64,000 nt of DNA from positions 5,084,001 through 5,148,000 of the forward strand of contig NZ_CP089414.1 in assembly GCF_022394535.1 (NCBI RefSeq), written 5' to 3'. The stretch is from Dyella terrae (GTDB lineage: Bacteria; Pseudomonadota; Gammaproteobacteria; Xanthomonadales; Rhodanobacteraceae). Shown here one piece after another: positions 27,478 through 36,800 of this stretch. Numbering within the stretch: position 1 is the stretch's first letter; every line of letters begins with the position of its first letter. A model generated the notes under the pieces. It was given only the letters and a program-made list of their open reading frames with translations. It made no database searches and was not told where the DNA came from. A program made the translations under genes and the position numbers.

Positions 27478-28146
27478 ATGAAGGGACGTTTTCTTCTGTC
27501 GGTGCTTTTGGTCAGTTTGGCCGGTTGTGCCACTCAACCCGTTGGAGTCAGCGGTGATCAGGCCACGGCGTTTCGCGAACAAGGCGCGGCAGTGGGCCAG
27601 GTCTCCGGGGCCGGGGCGGTGCAACTGAAGACCAAGGGTCAAGCGATCGGCGGCATGGTGATCGGTTCGGTGGCCGGCTCGGTCGCTGCTTCCAATCCAG
27701 CTTCGGTGACGCCGCAGGGCATGCAGCAGTCGATGGAGCTGGGCAACATGACCAACAGTATGGTCCAGCAAACCGTGGCTGATATTGGTCAGCACGTCGA
27801 GCAGGCGGATACCCCGGCGCTGGCCATGGCGGCGAGCATCGCCAAGGCCCAGGGTGAACGCACGAGCGCTGCTTACCACGTAGATATCAAGCAGGAACTG
27901 TGGCTGCTCGATTACGACAGCATGTTTGGTTCGGACAACTATCGCCTGCACTGGACGGTGACTTCCAAGGTTCGCGATGGCCAAGGCAAAGTCATCGCCA
28001 CCTCGCGTTGCCAAGGGGATGGCGAACAGAAACGCGCGCTGGATGAGTGGAAAGCCGGTGACTACTCCAAGGTAAAGGAAGTGGCGCGCACCGTTGGCGA
28101 GCGCTGTGCAAAGCAGCTGTGGAGCGACATCGGTCTGCGCGGCTGA
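27478..28146 (+). CDS. Unknown lipoprotein, 222 residues
   Basis: The start at 27478 is chosen for its AGGAG 9 bases upstream and the signal peptide MKGRFLLSVLLVSLAGC with lipobox LAGC (Cys17). The in-frame start at 27433 would bury the signal. A Gly-rich hydrophobic stretch (AIGGMVIGSVAGSVAAS, about residues 57-73) resembles a glycine-zipper segment. The C-terminal half (YHVDIKQELWLLDYDSMFGS) looks like a compact periplasmic domain. A FliA-type promoter lies upstream, so expression may follow motility. No family is recognised. Confidence 0.65.
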   Translation: MKGRFLLSVLLVSLAGCATQPVGVSGDQATAFREQGAAVGQVSGAGAVQLKTKGQAIGGMVIGSVAGSVAASNPASVTPQGMQQSMELGNMTNSMVQQTVADIGQHVEQADTPALAMAASIAKAQGERTSAAYHVDIKQELWLLDYDSMFGSDNYRLHWTVTSKVRDGQGKVIATSRCQGDGEQKRALDEWKAGDYSKVKEVARTVGERCAKQLWSDIGLRG

Positions 28147-28214
28147 TGTCCTTTCATGCCATCGACCCGACGCCCGCCCGCAGCGGGTGTCTTGGGTGGG
28201 ATGACTAAGCCTGA

Positions 28215-28274
28215 AAAAGGTGCAGAGACATCTGTCACTCGCAATGGACGAGGAAGATGACTCTGACCCCTTTT
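28215..28274. repeat. REP-like inverted-repeat element, copy D
   Basis: AAAAGGTGCAGAGACATCT faces AGATGACTCTGACCCCTTTT with a one-base gap and two or three mismatches. It stands 56 bases before copy C, so the two form a pair as in REP doublets. Confidence 0.65.
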
Positions 28275-28330
28275 CGGTCGTAGATGTAATGCGCCATGAC
28301 GCGAGCGCCCGATTAGGTCATGTTCTAAAG

Positions 28331-28398
28331 CAGGGGTCAGAGTGGACTTCTTACTGGGCAATCCGGCGGCGTGCTGGAGAAGTGCACTTTGCCCCCTG
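28331..28398. repeat. REP-like inverted-repeat element, copy C
   Basis: Arms of 21 bases (28331-28351 and 28378-28398) pair with three mismatches. The outer end reads AGGGGTCAGAGTGGACTT. The centre ACTGGGCAATCCG matches copy B. Confidence 0.75.
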
Positions 28399-28810
28399 TT
28401 TTTCGACCCCTGTTTTTCCGGTATTCCTTGGCAAGTGAACTTACGGCTCTCTTCTTTTCCTTCAACACTTCAGAGCGATCTGATTGATGTAGTGAGCGCT
28501 GCGGGGTGACACTCCAACCGTCAGATCCGCTGTATGCACATCCGTTGGTCCGACGTGATGTCGTTGCTGTGCTGCGGTTCCCCCTTGTTAAAAAGCCTTG
28601 GTTTTTCACCTTTCCGAGGCGCCGCCCGCTGAATCTGACGAACCGACCCTGCCTTGTGCAGGGTTTTTTTCTTGGGTGAGCGGTTGCCAAGCCTGCCTCG
28701 TGTCTTAAGAAAGGTTGGAGTTTGTATAGGTCGGCGTGTTGTGAGATGGCGGCTGCGTGCGGGCTGGCCGCCGTGAAGAGGCGCACAGGCCTGCTGATCT
28801 TGGCGGGCTT
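28399..28810. other. Non-coding stretch between REP elements and the WG-repeat gene
   Basis: No frame here has a convincing start or protein character. The only clear structure is a rho-independent terminator on the plus strand at 28647-28670, with no gene in front of it. An unannotated small RNA ending there, or the tail of a lost gene, would explain it. Nothing is recognised by sequence. Confidence 0.4.
28647..28670 (+). terminator. Orphan rho-independent terminator
   Basis: CCCTGC-CTTGT-GCAGGG followed by seven T. No plus-strand gene ends within 480 bases upstream. Confidence 0.65.
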
Positions 28811-28836
28811 AAAAAAAACAGGGCCCGAAGGCCCTG
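28811..28836 (-). terminator. Rho-independent terminator of the WG-repeat gene
   Basis: On the minus strand, CAGGGCC-TTCG-GGCCCTG is followed by eight T. The stable TTCG tetraloop and T-run make this a strong terminator 36 bases after the stop at 28873. Confidence 0.85.
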
Positions 28837-28872
28837 CTTGCATACTTTCTTTGATGTGTCCCTGCGCGGCGT

Positions 28873-30543
28873 TTAGCCGTCCGTCGTAGCCTGCGCCGGG
28901 TCCTTCGCGTCAGCCGTCGGGCAGTAGGGCTTGGGGTCGGCCGGCCAGATCACCTTGCCGTTGCCGTCCACCAGTTGTTCAGCGCCACATTGGGTGTGCT
29001 TGATGGTGAACAGCGTCTTGCCCTGCAGGTCGTAGGCGGCGCGCAGCATGTGTACGGCGTCGTCGCCGGTGCCGTCGAGGTCGTAGCCGAGGATCACCGC
29101 GTCGTCCTTGTCGATGCTGATGTCCTGCCACTCAGGGGCGATCAGCTGTTTGCCGTCGAGATCCAGCAACGCGACATGGGCATTCTCCAGGCCATCGCGT
29201 GCGCGCAGGAAATGGCCGCTGTCGTCGAGTTGGATGTCGGTGAAATGTTCCGGCTTCAGCAGCACCTTGCCGGTGGCATCCATCAGGCCAACGGCGGGTG
29301 TGGCGTCGTTCTGGCCGAGCATGGTCACGTTGACCATCGGTGCATCGGCGCCGCTGAACACGAAGCGCTCTGGCGTGAGCATGCCGAGTTGCTTGTAGGT
29401 AGTGGGGATCAGTTCGCGACCCTGGTTGAGGTCGTAGATGCCGTACGTGTACGAGAAGGTCGACACCTCCTTGAACACCGATGCATAGCCCGGCACGTGG
29501 TCGAGCATGCCGAGCATGGAGCGGCCCGCTTCGCCCGCGTAGTCGTAGGTGGGCTGCACGACCCAGGCGCCGGTGTGATCGATCACGCCGTACTTCTTGG
29601 TGGCGCCGTCAGCGCCTTCGTTGGTCTTGGCCAGTGCGCCCTTCTTGCCGAAGGGCATGCAGTCGCCAAAACGCGGTTCGATCACCACCTTGCCGGTGTA
29701 ATCCATATAGCCGCAGGGGCCGTCGTTCTTTTCGCGGAAGCTCACCAAGCCTTCGCTGGGCGTGCCGAGCAAGTCGTACTTGAGCGGGATGGTCAGCGTG
29801 CCGCTGGCATCGACCAGGCCCTTGTACCTGTGGTCGGGTGAGGTCACCACCATGTGCCCGTTCTGCATTTCGTCCATGTCGGCGTAGCTCACCTGCTTCT
29901 GCGTGCCATCTTTCAGGCTGATGGCCCACTGCTGCTCGCCCCGCTCGCCGATGACCCAACCGCCGCGCTTGGCGAAATCCTGGCGCACGATCAGCGTGTC
30001 GTAGAGGGCATCAGTAAGTTGCTTGCCGTGGGCATCGAGGATGCCGTTCTTGCCGTTGAGCTCGTAGCCGATGTATTGGCCATCGCCACCAAGGAACAGA
30101 TCATCGAAGCGCGCAGGCTGCACTTCGCTGCCGTGGAAATCCATGATGCCCATCTTGCCGTCGGCGCCGAAGCCGAAGTAGCCGGGCGATAGCTGGTAGA
30201 TGTCTTTGCCCAGCGTCTTGAGCGGGGTCTTGGTTTTTGTATCGAGCAACTGCCACTGCTCACCTTTCTGCAGCAGCATGGTGTCCTTCATGGGAAACGA
30301 GCCATACGTGTCGTACTGGCCGTTATCGAAGGGCACGAGCAGCGATGCGTTCTGGTCAATCACCGCACAGTGGCCGTTGACACAGATCGTGCTGTTGAAA
30401 GGCAGCGGCGGCGGTGTTTTCTGCTCTTGCGCCTGTGCCTGCGAGGCGTCGCCGGTTAGCTTGTCGCCCGAACCGCAGGCACCGAGCAGCAGGGCGGAAA
30501 AGGTGGTGGCGAGCAACGCGGGGGACACGCGGGGACGGTTCAT
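28873..30543 (-). CDS. WG-repeat lipoprotein
   Basis: A 556-residue protein. The ATG at 30543 has AAGGAGCT 7 bases upstream. The signal peptide MNRPRVSPALLATTFSALLL ends in lipobox LGAC (Cys23). The rest is made of repeated strand-turn units with G-x-(I/M)-D-x-x-G and V-x-x-P-x-(Y/F) (for example GYMDYTGKVVIEPRF, GVIDHTGAWVVQPTYDY), the WG/KWG beta-propeller repeat. Such proteins are anchored in the envelope and thought to bind partners; the exact role is unknown. It is monocistronic with its own terminator. The region 30544-31037 upstream shows no other feature. Confidence 0.8.
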   Translation of the reverse strand: MNRPRVSPALLATTFSALLLGACGSGDKLTGDASQAQAQEQKTPPPLPFNSTICVNGHCAVIDQNASLLVPFDNGQYDTYGSFPMKDTMLLQKGEQWQLLDTKTKTPLKTLGKDIYQLSPGYFGFGADGKMGIMDFHGSEVQPARFDDLFLGGDGQYIGYELNGKNGILDAHGKQLTDALYDTLIVRQDFAKRGGWVIGERGEQQWAISLKDGTQKQVSYADMDEMQNGHMVVTSPDHRYKGLVDASGTLTIPLKYDLLGTPSEGLVSFREKNDGPCGYMDYTGKVVIEPRFGDCMPFGKKGALAKTNEGADGATKKYGVIDHTGAWVVQPTYDYAGEAGRSMLGMLDHVPGYASVFKEVSTFSYTYGIYDLNQGRELIPTTYKQLGMLTPERFVFSGADAPMVNVTMLGQNDATPAVGLMDATGKVLLKPEHFTDIQLDDSGHFLRARDGLENAHVALLDLDGKQLIAPEWQDISIDKDDAVILGYDLDGTGDDAVHMLRAAYDLQGKTLFTIKHTQCGAEQLVDGNGKVIWPADPKPYCPTADAKDPAQATTDG

Positions 30544-31037
30544 GTCGATGAGCTCCTTAGGGTAAATCTGCACAACGTGATGTGTGTGCACGTGTGTTCC
30601 GAGAACCGGTCATTCCCTCGCGCGGTGACGCGTGCGGCGATGGAAGGGACGACGGTGGCGTGCACGGCGACAAATGATCGGGTGGGGTGTCGTGCAGGTC
30701 GTAGTGATAGTAGCCAATTGCCTAGGCGGAATCAGTGCGTGGCGGGCACTGTCCTGCTGGAGCTAATGCATGGGATTCGGAAGCGCGATGGCTCAACCGA
30801 TCACGGGCTGCTGGTTTGGGGGAGGGCGGGCTGCAACTGCCTGAATTGCGTAAATTATTGCGACTGCAGCACCTTCCCGTCGCGGGGCTGTCCTTCCGCC
30901 TTCGAGACCCTGACTTGCTGTTTTCATCGAACGGAAGGGTCGCGCGGGAGGGAAGAAAAGGACGCAAAAACAAGGGCTGGAGACTCCTGCTCCGATCGGA
31001 GGGTCAGGTCGCCACCTGAGCCGAAGGGCCCTGGCTT

Positions 31038-31053
31038 CGTGACGGGTGTCACG
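31038..31053. promoter_or_regulatory. CRP/Vfr/Clp-like site upstream of the minor pilin operon
   Basis: CGTGACGGGTGTCACG is a perfect palindrome fitting GTGA-N6-TCAC, the core of the CRP consensus TGTGA-N6-TCACA. It lies 125 bases before the fimU start. Xanthomonadales have the CRP-like regulator Clp, which controls pili and other surface traits. Binding is inferred. Confidence 0.45.
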
Positions 31054-31082
31054 ATTCGCCTCGTTTTGTAGCGTAAGTCTTA

Positions 31083-31112
31083 CCGTTTGTCCGAAAGAAC
31101 CTACCGTTCGTC
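31083..31112. promoter_or_regulatory. Two AlgR-type boxes before fimU
   Basis: CCGTTTGTC (31083-31091) and CCGTTCGTC (31104-31112) stand in the same orientation, 21 bases apart (about two helical turns). The second is identical to the AlgR consensus known in Pseudomonas aeruginosa, where AlgR activates the homologous fimU-pilVWXY1Y2E operon. Binding here is inferred from the motif and the target gene. Confidence 0.55.
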
Positions 31113-31177
31113 GGATCAGAAGTTTCTTAAAGCTGACGACGCGGTAAGTTCTTGCGCCTATAACAGGGGGCAAACGT

Positions 31178-31772
31178 ATGAACAGGCCGTGCGGGCAGCA
31201 GGGGGGGCAAGCTAGCTCCGGATAGGGGTGGGCGCGCCGCGGGATTCACGCTCGTCGAGATGGTGGTCACGCTGGTGGTCGTTGCCGTGCTGTTTGCGCT
31301 CGCCGTGCCGAGCTTCCGCTCCATGGTGATTTCCAACCGGCTGACCACGGCGGCGAACGAAGTCATCGATGCGATCAACATCGCCCGCGTCGAAGCCATC
31401 AAGCGCAACGGCAATGTGCAGCTATGCAGCAGCACGGCGTCCCTGAATACGACTGACACCCTCGGCACCAAGTGCGCCACCAGCGCGGGTGCCGTGTATG
31501 GCGCTAGTGTCGGCAGTGACGGTGCTGCAGTGCTCGATCAGATACGTGGCCCGTTCATCGGCATCGCGTCGCCGCTGAAGATCTCCGGCGACTTCAATGC
31601 CCTGCGTTTCAATGGCCAGGGCATGGGCATGAAGGCGGGCAGCAGTGGCCCGTACAACGGTGCGGTGATCGACATCTGCACCAGCAGCCTGAGTGCCAAT
31701 AACCACCGCAAGGTGACTCTCGTGGCGGGCTCCATTGCCCAGATCGAAGTGTCATCGGAGACATGCACATGA
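31178..31772 (+). CDS. fimU: Minor pseudopilin FimU/FimT (GspH-like), frameshifted near the start
   Basis: The class III signal GFTLVEMVVTLVVVAVLFAL lies in a frame that has no start codon of its own. The ATG at 31178 is in another frame, and removing one G from the seven-G run 31201-31207 joins them, giving 197 residues with a 22-residue leader cut after Gly. The mature part has the GspH fold with paired cysteines (VQLCSS, LGTKCAT). FimU-type minor pilins prime type IV pilus assembly with PilV, PilW, PilX and PilY1. It is first in the operon and overlaps pilV by 4 bases. Confidence 0.8.
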
Positions 31773-32254
31773 CGACAAACAAACGCGCTGCATGGGTTAT
31801 GGGTCGCCGGCAGAAGGGCGTGGGCCTGATCGAGGTGCTGGTCGCGGTGCTGATTCTGTCGGTTGCATTCCTGGGCATCGCCGCATTGCAGGCGATGTCA
31901 CTGTCGGCCAACAACAGCTCCATGTCCAAAAGCATGGCGACAGTAGCGAGTTATTCGATTCTCGATGCCATGCGGGCCGATGTGGATAACGCCACGAAGG
32001 GCTCCTACAACACGTCCACGGTGTTGAAGGCCAGTGCTTGTCCTTCCGATGTGAGCACCCTTGCCGCGAGCCACCTGGCGCAATGGTGCGGCCAATTGGG
32101 CAACACGCTGGGTGTGGCCGAGACCACCACCGGCGCCATCAAGTGCGTGGGCAACGATTGCACCGTCACCATTTCGTTCATCGACGTACGTCCGGGCCCG
32201 GGTTCGGATTCAAAAACGAAACAACAGACCGTCGAGACCAGGGCGCTGCTATGA
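31769..32254 (+). CDS. pilV: Minor pilin PilV
   Basis: A 161-residue prepilin with leader MTTNKRAAWVMGRRQKG and then VGLIEVLVAVLILSVAFLGI, where the usual Phe+1 is Val. The conserved Glu+5 (here GLIE) is present. Cysteines at SACPSD, QWCGQL and IKCVGNDC suggest disulphides in the globular head. The ATG at 31769 overlaps the fimU stop (ATGA) and its own stop overlaps pilW likewise, so translation is coupled. PilV is part of the pilus tip initiation complex. Confidence 0.85.
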   Translation: MTTNKRAAWVMGRRQKGVGLIEVLVAVLILSVAFLGIAALQAMSLSANNSSMSKSMATVASYSILDAMRADVDNATKGSYNTSTVLKASACPSDVSTLAASHLAQWCGQLGNTLGVAETTTGAIKCVGNDCTVTISFIDVRPGPGSDSKTKQQTVETRALL

Positions 32255-33258
32255 GCGGATACCGTTTTTCTGTGCCGCGCGGTCACGTGCGGTGGCTTGG
32301 CTGCGCACGCGGCTTCACCCTCGTCGAGCTGATGGTGGCCATGTTGCTGGGTGCGGTGGTGATCGCCGGCGTGATCAGTGTATTCCTGACCAATCAGCAG
32401 GTTTACCGCACCAATCGCGGACTCAGCGACGTGCAGGCCAGCGCACGCATCGCATTCGAGCTGATGGCGCGCGACATCCGTGCAGCGGGTTTGACTGGCT
32501 GTGGCAATAGCTCGCGCATCGCCAACGCGATCAATAGCGGCACGACCTACTGGTATACCAACTGGGGCACACCGGTCATGGGCTACACCGCCAGCCAGAA
32601 GGACCCTGCCTCGGGCACCGGTGGCACGGAACGCACGACGAATACCGAATCGCTATCGCTGTTGGGTGTGGACGGCGTGGGTTACAGCGTCAAAGCCAAT
32701 AGCGAACCTGCGGGTACGTTCACGCTCAATGAGTCCAGCACTCCCTTGAAGTCGGGCGACATCACGATGGTCTGCGATCCGGACCATGCCGCCATCGTCC
32801 AGATGACCACCGTCAGCGGCAGCACGCTGACGCATGCCAAGTCGGGCACGCCGGGCAATTGCACGAATGACTTGAGCTATCCCACGGTGTGCAGCAGCGG
32901 CAGCAGCTACACGTATAGTGCGAACGCCCTGGTAGCCCGGCTCAGTGCGGTGGATTGGTACGTGGCAACGAGCGCTGGCGGTACATCGCTCTATCGCATG
33001 TCGCTGACTACGGATGACAAGGGCGCCACCATTCGCACGGATGAGATGGTGCGTAACGTCACCAGCTTGCAGTTCGGCTATCACCTTGCTGGGAGTGCGT
33101 CGTACCTCACTGCCGACAAGGTGACCAATTGGGCCAACGTGGACGCGATCCAGATCAACCTGACCATGGTCAGCACGGACAGTCGGGCTGGCGTCGACAG
33201 CAAAGCCATCTCCCGCTCGTTTACCTCTACCACCACGTTGCGTAACCGGGTGAATTGA
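32251..33258 (+). CDS. pilW: Minor pilin PilW
   Basis: A 335-residue prepilin. The leader MSGYRFSVPRGHVRWLGCAR ends before G, then FTLVELMVAMLLGAVVIAGV. The large head includes ARDIRAAGLTGCGNSS, which is typical of PilW. The ATG at 32251 is chosen because it overlaps the pilV stop by 4 bases; the open frame upstream is not coding. PilW links PilY1/PilX to the rest of the tip complex. A paralogue lies at 38348. Confidence 0.88.
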   Translation: MSGYRFSVPRGHVRWLGCARGFTLVELMVAMLLGAVVIAGVISVFLTNQQVYRTNRGLSDVQASARIAFELMARDIRAAGLTGCGNSSRIANAINSGTTYWYTNWGTPVMGYTASQKDPASGTGGTERTTNTESLSLLGVDGVGYSVKANSEPAGTFTLNESSTPLKSGDITMVCDPDHAAIVQMTTVSGSTLTHAKSGTPGNCTNDLSYPTVCSSGSSYTYSANALVARLSAVDWYVATSAGGTSLYRMSLTTDDKGATIRTDEMVRNVTSLQFGYHLAGSASYLTADKVTNWANVDAIQINLTMVSTDSRAGVDSKAISRSFTSTTTLRNRVN

Positions 33259-33259
33259 T

Positions 33260-33865
33260 ATGACGCATCCTTCCGTCGTGCGGGCAAGCGCCCGGGTTCC
33301 GGGGTGTGCCGGCGGCCGTCATCAGCGGGGCGTGGCTCTGGTGGTGGCGATGATCTTGTTGATTGTGATCACGCTGGTTGGCTTTGCCGCTGTACGCGGC
33401 ACGCTGATCCAGCAGAAGATGTCCGCCAATATGTACGACCGCCAGATTGCGTTCCAGAACGCAGAGGCGGCCATGCGCGCCGCGCAGAAGCGTGTACAGA
33501 CAAATCCGGGCGACATCGCGCGCAACTGCCAGGCGGGTGGCGTGGTGTGCCCCGCCAACCCGTTCACCGATACCCAGTTGGCCGCGAGCAATGTCATCAA
33601 TGTGGTCGCGGGCTCGGATGCCGGCCAGTACACCGCCAGCAGCCTGGCTACGGGACAGCCGCAGTACGTGATCGAGAACATGGGCAAGTGGCAGGACCCG
33701 GATTCCAGCACGGGCTACAACCAGAGCGCCAATGCGCACAACTACGGTGCCCAGGGTCTTTCGACCATGGTGACGTACTACCGCATCACAGCGCGCAGCG
33801 GTAATCCCAAAGATGCAGGTACCCGTTCGGTGGTGACGCTGCAAGCCATGATCAAGCAGAAGTGA
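33260..33865 (+). CDS. pilX: Minor pilin PilX
   Basis: A 201-residue protein. A 23-residue leader ends in RG, then VALVVAMILLIVITLVGFAA, a PilX-type N-terminus lacking the usual FTLIE. The conserved QQKMSANMYDRQIAFQNAEA follows. PilX has a helix-rich head and acts with PilY1 in pilus assembly and aggregation. It begins 1 base after the pilW stop and is followed closely by pilY1. A paralogue lies at 39372. Confidence 0.85.
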   Translation: MTHPSVVRASARVPGCAGGRHQRGVALVVAMILLIVITLVGFAAVRGTLIQQKMSANMYDRQIAFQNAEAAMRAAQKRVQTNPGDIARNCQAGGVVCPANPFTDTQLAASNVINVVAGSDAGQYTASSLATGQPQYVIENMGKWQDPDSSTGYNQSANAHNYGAQGLSTMVTYYRITARSGNPKDAGTRSVVTLQAMIKQK

Positions 33866-33868
33866 TTC

Positions 33869-36800
33869 GTGCGAATCGCGTCTCGTAGTGCTTCCACTCC
33901 ACACGCCGTAGCCACTGACAGGCTTTCTTTCATGCGCATGCCATTTCATTCGAGCCAACCGCTCGCCAAGTTCCTGGGTCGGCTGGCGGGTACCAGCGCC
34001 ATGGTGTGCGCACTTGGCGTGTTGAGTGCGCCCGCGCAGGCCGCCGTGACGGTAGATAGTTCGCCATTGATTCAAAGGCCAACGGTGCCGCCGAACATCC
34101 TGCTGATGCTCGACGACTCCGGCTCGATGGCGTGGGACGTGATGCCCGACTACGGGTATTTGAGCGATACGTCGGCTAGCGGCCTCGCCAGCGCAAGCGT
34201 CAACGGCGTCTATTACAACCCGCAGACCACGTACACAGCACCGCCCATGGCGGACGGCACCTATTACCCCAATGCCAGCTTTACCAATACATGGGTCAAC
34301 GGCTTTAATCAGCCCGATGGAACCGTGAACCTCTCGCGCTATGACGGCTCGCAGGACAGCAGCAGGAGCGGCTACAGCTCAAGCAGCATTGCGTACATCA
34401 AGAGCGTCAGTGGTTCATCGAATACCTATTCGCCGACCATGGTTTGCGCCAGCGGTGATACGGGGCCACTTACCAGCGGCGACAACATCGGCAAATGCCA
34501 GAAAACCAGCGGTAAGACCATCACCTATTACGCGCCCAATGTGCCGACGTGTGATAGCGGATCCACCTACACCAGCAAAAGTAAGCTTTGCACGCAGAGC
34601 CCCGTCAGCGTGTTCACCTATACAGTGCAGTCGGCGACGAATTCTTCGTCTTACACCCGGTATTACATTGCCAGCCACGCCGGCGACTGCAGCGCAGCGG
34701 GCCTGAGCAACTGCAGCGAAAGTGCGGCAGATCAACAGAATGCGGCCAATTGGTTTGCGTACTACCACACGCGAATCCTGATGGCCAAAAGCGGCTTGAT
34801 GGCGGCTTTTAGCGGGCTCAGTGAAAAATATCGCGTCGGTTTCGGTTCCATCGACGGTGGCGATAGCAGCAAGGGCAATGGCAATTACGCCAACCTGCCA
34901 TCCTCACGGTACAAGTACGCTGATGGCTACAACGGCGGAAACAATTACATCGCCCAGGTGACGCCATTCGGTGACGGGTCCAGCAGTACTGATCAGAAGA
35001 ATGCGTTCTGGACATGGGTGTCCAAGGCGACGGCTTCCGGTGGTACGCCGCTGCGCCAGGCGCTTACGGCAGCGGGAAAATATTATCAACAGGCTCAACC
35101 CTGGTCGGCGATGTCGAGCGACCCCCCGACCACCAAGGGCGCTGAGCTGGCATGTCGTCAGTCGTACACCATTCTCACGACGGATGGCTTCTGGAATGAG
35201 AAAGACACGAACTTCTCAACTCCGGGTAACGCCGACAACACGAGCATGGGCACCGCCATTACCGGGCCGAACCAGGCGAGTTACAAATATGTCGCTGCAG
35301 CCCCCTACGCTGACGGCGACTCCAACACGCTGGCGGATGTCGCGTTCACCTATTGGAGCACCGACCTTCGCCCCAATTCGTTGAACGAGGTGCCGACCAG
35401 CGATGACGATCCCGCGTTCTGGCAGCACATGGTGACGTTCACCATGGGCCTGGGGTTCACCCCTACCGGGATTTCGCCGTCCGGTACCACGATTGAGCAG
35501 GTTTTTAACTGGGCCAATGGCACGTATAAGCCAACGCAGTCTTGGATCAACAGTTTCAGTTGGCCTACGCCCAAGGCCGACAGCATCAACAACATAGCTG
35601 ATCTCGCGCACGCCGCGCTCAATAGCCGCGGTGGTTTCTATTCGGCCACCAGTCCTACCAGTTTCTCTGCAGGTCTTGCGGATGCGCTCAAGCGTGCCAC
35701 TTCGCGTACCGGTTCGGCCGCAAGTCTATCGTCCAATTCCACGCAGTTGCAGACGGGCACGGTGACGTACCAGGCCACCTACACGACCTCCAAATGGACC
35801 GGTGATCTGTTGGCCTACGACGTCAACTCCACCACGGGTGCGATCGACACCAAGTCGAAGTGGACTGCTTCGTCGAAGCTGCCCGCTGCGGCCGACCGGA
35901 ACATCTACACCACCGCCGACGGCACCACATCGATTGCGTTCAAGGTTGGAGCCGACGGCGGCCTGCCCAAGCTCTCGACTGCCCAGCTTACGGCGCTTGG
36001 TGCAAGCACGACCGCTCAGACAGACGTGATCAACTATTTGCGCGGCGACCAGACCAAAGAAGGTACGACAGGAGCAGCCTTCCGCAAGCGCGAATCGTTG
36101 ATTGGCGACATTGTCAGTTCGCAACCGGTGTATGTGGGGGCACCTTCGGCCAACCAGTTCCTGGGGCAGACGTTCACCGGCACCGATACGTTCAGCACGT
36201 ACGCCAGTGACAACGCCAGTCGCGCTGGTCGTCTCTACGTGGCCTCTAACGATGGTTATCTGCACGCCTTCGATATCAATGGTGCCGAAACCTTCGCCTA
36301 TCTTCCTGGCGCAGTGATCCAGTATGGCGGCCCTAACGGCATCGCAGACCTGACCAACAAAAGCTATGGAGACAGCAATACGGGTAGCCCGCTTCATCAG
36401 TACTTCAACGATGGCGAACTGGCCATATCGGATGTCTACACCGCCAGTGGGTGGAAGACGGTGCTGGTCGGTACCACGGGCCGTGGTCTTGCCCGGACGG
36501 TATATGCGCTGGACGTTACGGACGCCACCAAGTTCAAGCTGTTGTGGGAGCGCTCTGCCAACGACGGCAATTCGGATGGCAATAGCAAGTATATCGGGCA
36601 GATGATCGGCAAGCCGGTGATTGCACAGACCGCGGCCGGCAAGTGGTCGGTGTTGATGGGCAATGGCTACAACAGCGCGGCAGGCAAGGCAGCATTGCTC
36701 CAGTTTGCCTTGACCGACGGCTCGATGACCGTCTACAGCACCACGGATGGAACGGGTCTGGCGGCACCTGCTGTCTGGATTGGCACCGCAACCAACGGCG

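Noticed and set aside
28337..28843. 168-codon minus-strand frame upstream of the WG gene terminator
   Set aside because: It reads through a REP-like element and a terminator, is rich in Arg/Ser and has no start signal.
28975..29841. 288-codon plus-strand frame antisense to the WG-repeat gene
   Set aside because: The minus-strand gene has signal peptide, strong ribosome binding site and terminator; the plus-strand frame has none.
31143..31155. Sigma-54 promoter before fimU (GG and GC boxes)
   Set aside because: The spacing between GG and GC is 9 instead of the required 10.
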